Source: Doris montereyensis (taxonomy: Eukaryota > Mollusca > Gastropoda > Nudibranchia > Dorididae). From it: DNA of 64,000 nt. A model generated the notes under the pieces. The model did not search any database and was not told the origin of the DNA. It saw nothing but the letters and a program-made list of their open reading frames with translations. The stretch covers positions 161,001-225,000 of the forward strand of contig JAXRKP010000120.1 of assembly GCA_037039925.1 (NCBI GenBank), given 5' to 3'. This document shows positions 14,701 to 23,700 of the stretch, piece by piece (position 1 is the stretch's first letter; each line of letters opens with the position of its first letter). Position numbers and translations under genes: made by a program.

Positions 14701-17700
14701 GAATTGTCAACAAAAACCAAAATGGCAGTATACAACACAGTTTATTGTCCTACTCTCTATGGCAGTGAAACATGGACCTTAGACAGTAGGGAATACAGTA
14801 GAGTACAGGCAGCCGAAATGAAATATCTAAGAAGAGTAGTAGGGGAAACTAAAAGAGACAAAATCAAAACACAACAATAAGAGATAGCAGATAGCATAAA
14901 AACTAAGATAGAAATGAATCAAGATGGTTTGGGCATGTTAACAGAATGAATGACAATAGAATAGCTAAATCAGTATAAAGTGCTAAAACTCAAGGAAAAA
15001 GACCAAAAGGCAGATCTCTGAGAAAGGGAAGAAGATACAAGAGAGGCATTAACGCAAAGAAATTTAACTTTCACGGAAGGAAACAGAAAATGTCAGGACA
15101 GGGCAGCCTGGAGAAAGATCATTTCGGGCATCTAAAACCCAAGGTAGAATGGGAGCTGATAAAGAAAGAAAAAGACTAAATATTGTTAAAAAAAAACTAA
15201 GAATTATGAGTTTAGCTTTTAAGCATTGAAATGCAAAAATCAAAATCATACGCATGTGGTGTAGGCTCCATTAATCGTGAAATATTTGCCATTAAAGTTC
15301 CGTGGGTTGAAAAGCCATCATTCCTGTCTACACGAAACATTATGTCTGTATAAGAACTGGTATCATGAAGGTTGTCTCTGTAAAAGGTGTTGATAGTAAA
15401 GATAATATTAAATAATAATAATAATAACAATAATAATAATAACAATGCTGAACACTTTTTGTGCACAACATATCCCACCATGGAACGCAAGCTCTGGGCG
15501 CATCACAATAAATTGGACAACAGAAAAGAAAATTCTGTCACATTATATTCAATGGTATGCCTTTTGAAAGAGATGAGTCTTTAAGTTTCTTTTGACAGAA
15601 GAAAGGTCAGACTATTTGATAATAAAGATATAAACCTACTAAATATTAATATCTTGAAAAATCATGTTTCAAAATAATAGACATTTCGATTATTTTATTC
15701 AGTTACGCTTGCAAAAGCGGGCAAAGTGTATACTTTTTATTTCCTCTGCTGGGCCATCTTCGATGATAACAACACCATCTCTCATGAACAAGTAATACAA
15801 CTTCTTTTTACTTTGTATTATAGTAATAATTTATATAAATCTACTGGCAAACCATATGTACCTCACATCCTAAAGATTACAGCCTTGTAGACATTTGAAA
15901 CACATGCAAGAAACTCAAAACTGTACCTGTCCACCACAACCTCCACATGATTGGATGAAATATTTCTAATAAAGCCAGTTGCCAGGGCAATCAAACGTCC
16001 ATCTTCACTGCTGACAACCACATGGTCATTGGCAGTCAAGCCAATCGTATCCAGTTTAGGGCCATCGTAGCTGTTGTGATGAGATAGAATGAAAAGAGAC
16101 AATTCAGTCTAGTATCAAAATACTCTATGCAAGATCAATTTCAAGTCAATTATTTTTTTAAAATATCAACAATTTGTTTTAGTTTGATTGAATGTCAGAC
16201 ATTGAATATAAACACAAGTTTTTTGGCTTAATTGAATGCCAGACATTGAATATGAACACAAGTTTTTTGGCTTGATTGAATGTCAGACATTGAATATAAA
16301 CACAAGTTTTTGGCTTAATTGAATGCCAGACATTGAATATGAACACAAGTTTTTGGATTTATTGAATGTCAGTCATTGAATATAAACACAAGTCTTTTGG
16401 CTTAATTGAATGACAGACATTGAATATGAACACAAAAGTTTTACCTCAATTGAATGCCAGACATTGAATATTAACACAAGTGTTTTGGCTTTATTGAATG
16501 CCAGACATTGAGTATGAACACAAGTGTTTTTGGCTTTATTGAATGCCAGACACATTGAATATAAACCGAAGTGTTTGGCTTTATTGAATGCCAGACATTG
16601 AATATTAACAGAAGTGAGTGTTTTGGCTTTATTGAATGCCAGATATTGAATATGAACACAAGTTTTTTGGATTCATTGAATGCCAGACATTGAATATGAA
16701 CACAAAAGTTTTAGCTTCATTGAATGCCAGACATTGAATATGAACACAAGTCTTTTGGCTTTATTGAATGCCAGACATTGAATATTAACAGAAGTGTTTT
16801 GGCTTAATTGAATGACAGACATTGAATATTAACAGAAGTGTTTTGGCTTAATTGAATGACAGACATTGAATATTAACAGAAGTGTTTTGGCTTTATTGAA
16901 TGACAGACATTGAATATTAACAGAAGTGTTTTGGCTTTATTGAATGACAGACATTGAATATGAACAGAAGTGTTTTGGCTTTATTGAATGCCAGACATTG
17001 AATATTAACAGAAGTGTTTTGGCTTAATTGAATGACAGACATTGAATATGAACAGAAGTGTTTTGGCTTTATTGAATGTCAGATATTGAATATAAACACA
17101 AGTGTTTTGGCTTTTTGGCTTTATTGAATGCCAGACATTGTGCCTGTTTATAAGAAATATATTGAGTGTGTATGAGACTGAAAAATAATCGCTTTGATCC
17201 TTTAGAATAAAAGATTTTCTGTTTGGCGTGGCGTGAGTTTATGGACGTTATTGCTGAGTTTAGGAGATTTGGGCATCATTTTCACAAATGATAAAGAGAG
17301 CGAACCAGCTTCAAACAAGATGTAGTTTTCAACGAAGTAAACATGTGTGCAGTTTAATACTTAATTTTCAATCATAATATGAGAGAAAAACCAGAGAGAA
17401 AGGAGCGTGGTCATAATACACATCAAAAGTCAAAATTAAAATCATCTGATTGTTCAGGCAACCTCGCTGCTCGGGATCATTATCTGGCAGGCAAAGTGAT
17501 CGGATAGCGTCAAAGGCATCGGCGCAGTTCTAGATTTAAAAATTGTCAATTGTCCTTCCCTAACTCTAACAGAAATTTTTACATAATTGTGTCCATGAAA
17601 GAAAATGTTTTACATTACATAACAATATATCAAATTCATGTAATATTGGAAAAGTACCAGAACTATTTACTTACCTGTCATGTCTTACAAAAGTTATTGA

Positions 17701-20700
17701 GCAACCTTTGCCCTCCGTGAACCCTGAGTTTCTTGAATTCCTAGATCAGAACTTACAATCATCAGACTTCGAAGACAGTCACCATGCTGTTCCCTGTTCA
17801 TGTTCAAGAATAAAATTTAAAAACAATTTAAAATGTGGAAGAATTAATTGGATGAAGTCATGGAAAAATGATCAAATCCCTTGCTCAGGTTTACAATTAA
17901 TGCATCATCCGAACCTTGACAAATTCTCGGGAAGTCAGTCAATTATTGATTGCCTACAGTATCTCTTTAGTCAGTGCGGAAAAAATAAATCCAAGCATAC
18001 AAACTCAGAACTTATCTGCTCCATCAGCTTCTCTGGCACATGGCCCCAACTTAGCTTACTAATATATTATGTTATATCATGATTATCATTGGGTGATTAT
18101 TGAGAAATTTTAAACGATGATTAACTTCATAGATGTTTTTAAACGTTTACAAACCAATAAAGAACGGAGAGAAAATGATATTTTTTATCTTCTCCTTAGT
18201 CTTCAAATATAAATTATTTGCACATATATCATAAAAACCTTTTTCTCTCAAGAATACTAAAAAGAACAAGAGGAAGAGGTATTGTAAAAACATGACCTGT
18301 TAAGTTAAAGGTTTGATAAAAAAAAAAAGAAGAAAAAAACCCATCCCCCCCCAACTAACTGTCGTTTTACAGCAGTTAAAATTAAATAACATTTTCAAAC
18401 CTTAACAAACATGAATCCACTGACTATTATGTTTTTTTTTCTTAAATCATCATAAGAACGTTACCTCTCTTTACTACTCGCGTCCATATCTCTTTGAGCT
18501 TTGTTTTGCCCGACACATGCTTCTCCAAAGACAGGCACAGGGCCCAATGTTTGAAGTATTCCAAATCTGCCTCATCCAGGTGACTCAAAGTCTCACAGCT
18601 AAGCTGCCTCATGGCATGCTGATCAGAGTGGGACACTTTCTCAACGGATCTTTGATACGTGCAGCATGTAAGCAAATGTGGACATTTGCTACAAATGCGC
18701 TGGTTGTTGAGCGGCTCGGGCAGTCGACCCAGTTTGAAGGTCGGATCCCCCTCCTCTGATGACTGCGTCTGCTCCACTAAATGGCTTAGAAATGAGGACA
18801 TGGAATTTCTGAGTTGAATCAAGCCACTCTGGTTCTGTGGCTTCACTTTCACAACCTCCATTAACGAATGCTTCAAGTACAGCAGAATGCCCTCCCCTGG
18901 TTCTTCTCTGCGATCCCCGTACATCATGGAATACAGAGTCACTTGGCCCTTGTGCTCAGCTGAAAAGCTCGCCTTTTCCTGTTTTCACTTCCAGTGGCAA
19001 AACACGATCACGCTTCACGATCTTCCGACCTGACTTTAACTGTGAGATCAATTTTTCCTTTAAGTCCAAGCCTAGGTGACCAGATGTTCTCTTCAATGTC
19101 CTGCACATCAGTAACAATGATTTCATCTGCTTTCCTTTTTTTCACAGTTCCACCAGAATCTGTGTGCTGACTAACCCATGATATAAATGGAATGTACTCG
19201 TTGACTTCTTGCCATACCCTGGGCTCGGAAACAGAGCTGGAATACATTTCATGCAGGAATTTAGAAGACGACAAAATGGTCTTTGCTATGTCGATAATCT
19301 CATTCTTGTCCGTGACAGAATCCTTTAAGGTTGCCTGAAACAAACTGTGCAAAAATCTCCCGAAAAGCATATGGGTATTGCCCATCTCTTGACTTTTCAC
19401 AATTTCGTTCAAAACCGATTTGCGCATGCAAAAACAGATGACACAACAGTGGTACCAGACATCAACACATCAGGGTTGACTACTAGAAAGCCATGCGTGT
19501 CTGTAATGACACACTGACCATGTTCAAAGGTGGCTAACACATTCACAATGTCTCCTCTCTAACATCAGTATCTGCCCAAAATCCCTTTAAAACACAACTG
19601 TGAGTGATCACACTTTGCTTTTCCTTACTGAGACCCAAGTATTTTTCTCCTTTGTTATAATTTTCACTAATAGTTCGGATTACAAATCTGTCCCAAGAGT
19701 CTATGAAACAAAAGTCAGATTTTTCGCTGCCATCACGGTCAGTCTCAGAGGCATTGGGATATTCACATGCAATGTTTCCTGCAACTGCAAGAAGCAACGA
19801 ATCATCATTGATATCAAAGCTGGTTTCAACATCCGCATTCAGATTGCTACCATCTTGATTGTGGTCATTGATATGATTAGGCACAATATTCACAGATGAA
19901 ACTACAGCATTTTCTAAAACAGATTCAAACTCCAACCCAGTAGCCAAAGTATCTGATGATGTTTTCATACTGTGACGATCAGGAGCAGTTTGCTGTTTTT
20001 CATCCTCATTACACAACCTCTGCTCATGGTTGGTCGATAATGGTAATGATAGCGAAGATAGATTTGGTGAGGACTGAGGCCCTTTTGTCTGAACAATGTC
20101 TGATGTCAAATCTATGATGGCTTCTGACTTCAGACTTTCAGTCTCAATTGCCGATGTTTTGTGTCAATTGTAACTGATACACGACTGCAGTGTGCAATTT
20201 CCCCCGTTTTTGGACTTGACATTGGGATTGAGACATTGCAAAACTTAGCTGTAGAAACATCATTGCTTTTTTTCTCTGTTTCATCTTCATCAATAATCAG
20301 AACACTCTTCTAATATTGCGGCTCTTTTTGCACAAGGCGAATCCTCTGACTCTAATCAGATAATTTTCTTTTTGTATTTAAATTTCTTGTCTCTAAATTC
20401 TTTGTTTTCTATATCAAAACAACCCATTAATTCCTTTTCTGGAGAGTCACTGATAACAAGAAAATCTGTGGCATTATTTTCTAAATCTGAGCCGGATGCT
20501 ATATTTTTGAACATGATGACAACATTTTCTTTCTGGAGTCATCTGGAACTGACATTGTTGGAGATTTTTTTCTAGAAATATCTCTTGTATTTTGTATACA
20601 ATCTTTATTTATTTTTTCTTTATTGGATTTAAGAACTTCCTTATGCTTTTGATGTTTGTTTGATTTACAACAGTTTTTCTTTTTCCCTACCACTTGGGCT

Positions 20701-23700
20701 TAGCTTGTTCATAAGCTGTTTTAATATTGGATCATCTTTCAATGTCACGGCTTGCTTCCCAGGTTTACTGTCAAACTGCTGGTTACAATCTTCAAACAAC
20801 GTTGATGTCCTTTTCTTTGCTTTTTTTGAAATGTTCAGAATCTAATGATTTGGCTGAAATATCTTTTAAACCAAGTAGCTCATTGCTGACAGATAAATCG
20901 TCTTCAAATTCTGCAAGATTTATTTATGCCTCATGTCTACTCCTTGTGGAATCATCGGAATAAGGATCACTCTTCCTTTTTGAAAACCTGCTGGAAAATG
21001 TACTTTGGTCTTTGCTTTTGAAATCACTAGGAATAATTGAGCTTTTGACAGTTTCATGCTGGAATATGTTTAGTCCCCCCATGATTCTTTCCTTCAACTT
21101 TGCTGTATCTCTCTTTCTGGAGAATTTATTTCTGACTCTTTCAAAGCACAGAGAAGTTTAGAATCTGATGACGTTCTGTATATCTTGGAGTTTTCATTGT
21201 GACGTTTCATTAAAGTAGGTTGAAAAGGTTCAATAAATTTGTTCCCTTCTGATTCAGAGGATATATGGAAAATCACATCATCAGTTCGTTTTTCATCAGA
21301 AGTGTCTATGTCTGAGTTACGATGTGAAGAATCAGTTGATGCTTTTTTTGTAACTTGTACTTCAGCCTCAGTGATAAACAGACCAGAGTTGGTCAATACT
21401 TTTTCTGTTGGTGTGCATGACAATTGTTCTGTATCCACATCAACTTTATTTATTTGAGCATTTTTTCAAGATCAAAACTTGCTCTTTTTTCCTTTGGCTG
21501 CTTTTCAGTGTCAGAGCTGCTAAGACTTGTGGAAGAATGATGATCCGGGTTTAAAAGAAACCTGTGAGATAAAAATGGACGTTTTTTCTCATTGACATTT
21601 GGGGTATCAAACACAATGTCTGGACTCTCTGCATCAACTGTTTCCATTTCATTGGGCAAAGATTTTACTGGAGTTGAGCACAAAACCGGACCACTCGCAT
21701 TGTCAAATTTTGCAGTTCCTCCGCTCCTTTGATGTTCTGTGTGTTTTGCATATTTGTCTATTCCTGCACCTTTGGATTCTGAGAAAAGCTCCTCAGAAAA
21801 TGCTAGGTTATCTTTATTCTCATTGTTTTGATAGATTGAATGCTTCTGTTGGGAAACATCAGTGGCATCACATGAAGAAACTTTTTGTCCACAACCCTGT
21901 GGCATTTCCCTTTTTGCTTTCCTTCCACCTCTTGGAGGGCCTTTCCTTATAATCCCTGAGACAGCAGAGGCATCTCCATCATTTTGTAGTCTCCTTTTAC
22001 ATCCCTTCTCAGGTGGTGGTGTCTCCAGCAGAATAACATCAGCGTCCTCTTTACGACAGTCGTTGCTTTCTTTGACTTTAACAGTCTTTGAGTTTTGCTC
22101 CTGCCAGGGACAATTTGGCCACTGGCTTTTTAGTTGATGGTTGAGAAAAGATTGCTGCTTCCATTGGCTTTTGACGGCCCATTCTGAAAATGAATCAGAG
22201 TTTAAAACAAATTGACATGATAAATATCATGGATATGAGCTGAAAATCAGTGGATTTAAAAGTACAGTGAGCAGAATTTCTGTTAAAATGAATAGCCAAT
22301 GACAAGTAGGTTTCCCCAGACGGAACGATCTGAAAATTGGTTTGACGATGTCTGCATCTTAACCAAATTCAGGACATCGTTAGAAGATCCAATGGACTCT
22401 GTGGCACCAGCTAGATGATCTTCACAACATGCAAAATAAAAGTGATGACAATGAGTTAAAATTAAACAAGCCAGCAAACTTTATTGGTCTTGACGGTCAT
22501 GAAGGAGAAATCAAGGTACTGAAAATGAACACAACAAACATCAAATGAACCCATCAGCATTTGGGACACCCTCTTGAAGAACTGGATTCTTTTTACCTCT
22601 TTCAGCGGTATTGTAATTATGTTGACAAACAATATAATCAAGGAACCAAAGCAGATGTGAAGACAATAATTGAAAAAATAAGAACATTCTCACAATGGAA
22701 AAAAGCATGGAAAGCAAGAAAAAATATAGACTGACACAGACATAAGATTTTTAACTCAAATGTCATGTCTGTTCTTCCATATGGAGCCAAGACTTGAAGA
22801 CCACCTGACGGACCATGAAAAAAACTTCAAATCTTTTGTTAATGGATATCTTTGAAGGATTTTGTGAGGATTAAATGGCAAGAACAAGTCACAAATGGGC
22901 AAGAAACAGAATGGAAGCTATTGGAGAAGACGATGGAGATGGGTCGACAAACTTCGGGAAAGTCAAAACTCAAATGTAACAAGACAGGCATTGCAATGGA
23001 ATTCACAAGGAAGACGAGATCAGGGTAGGCCATGGAACACTTGGAGCAGAAGTGTAGAAAAGGACCGGAAGAGACTGAAAGTCCGGCCCGGGAATGAGCT
23101 AAGAAAGATCTCCCAGGAGAAGGAAAGATGGAAATCTCTTTGTCTATGGCATATCTTAGTTAGTGTCGTGTGGCTACATCTCTAGAACGTGTCGCTCAAT
23201 CTATTTTTTAAATTCTTTCGCCGCATTTTATGACTGTTTTGAAACCTTCAGGTAGTCTTGTTGCAGGGCATTGCAGAACTATGTGTTAGGTAAAAGGCTT
23301 TGATGATATGTATGGATATCTAGATGAATGTGGGATGGGAAGAAGGGGAGCAAACCCTGCATCTGCCAAGGAATTGATTTGATTTACCCCCATCCACAAC
23401 TAAGGTGACCTCTGGGTTTTTGGTAGGAGTTTTAATTTTACCCGGACTGCCCTGTAAACAGCCAAGGGATCTTTAACATGCACAGAGGTTGTGATCTGCA
23501 GATGGACCTCTTTTTTATTGGCTGTCTCTGGTGGGACTAGGTGTCGATCCGATCCACCTACCTGGACCAGGTTCTCATCTCCATTTTTTTGTTTTTTTCT
23601 TCTTTAACATAAAGTGTTCTCATCTCCTTTCTTTCTTTATTAGTTTCCATTTCTACCTTCTGGTGTATGGGTTCAAATGCCTGAGATGAACTTTCTCCAG

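Noticed and set aside
15700..15790. Possible DNA2 exon reading [20 protein letters not shown]
   Set aside because: It does not match DNA2 at the required place, and exons 5 and 6 already join in phase without it.
17465..17530. Possible short DNA2 exon between exons 4 and 5
   Set aside because: The AG/GT flanks exist, but neither phase gives a DNA2-like sequence while keeping exon 5 in frame.
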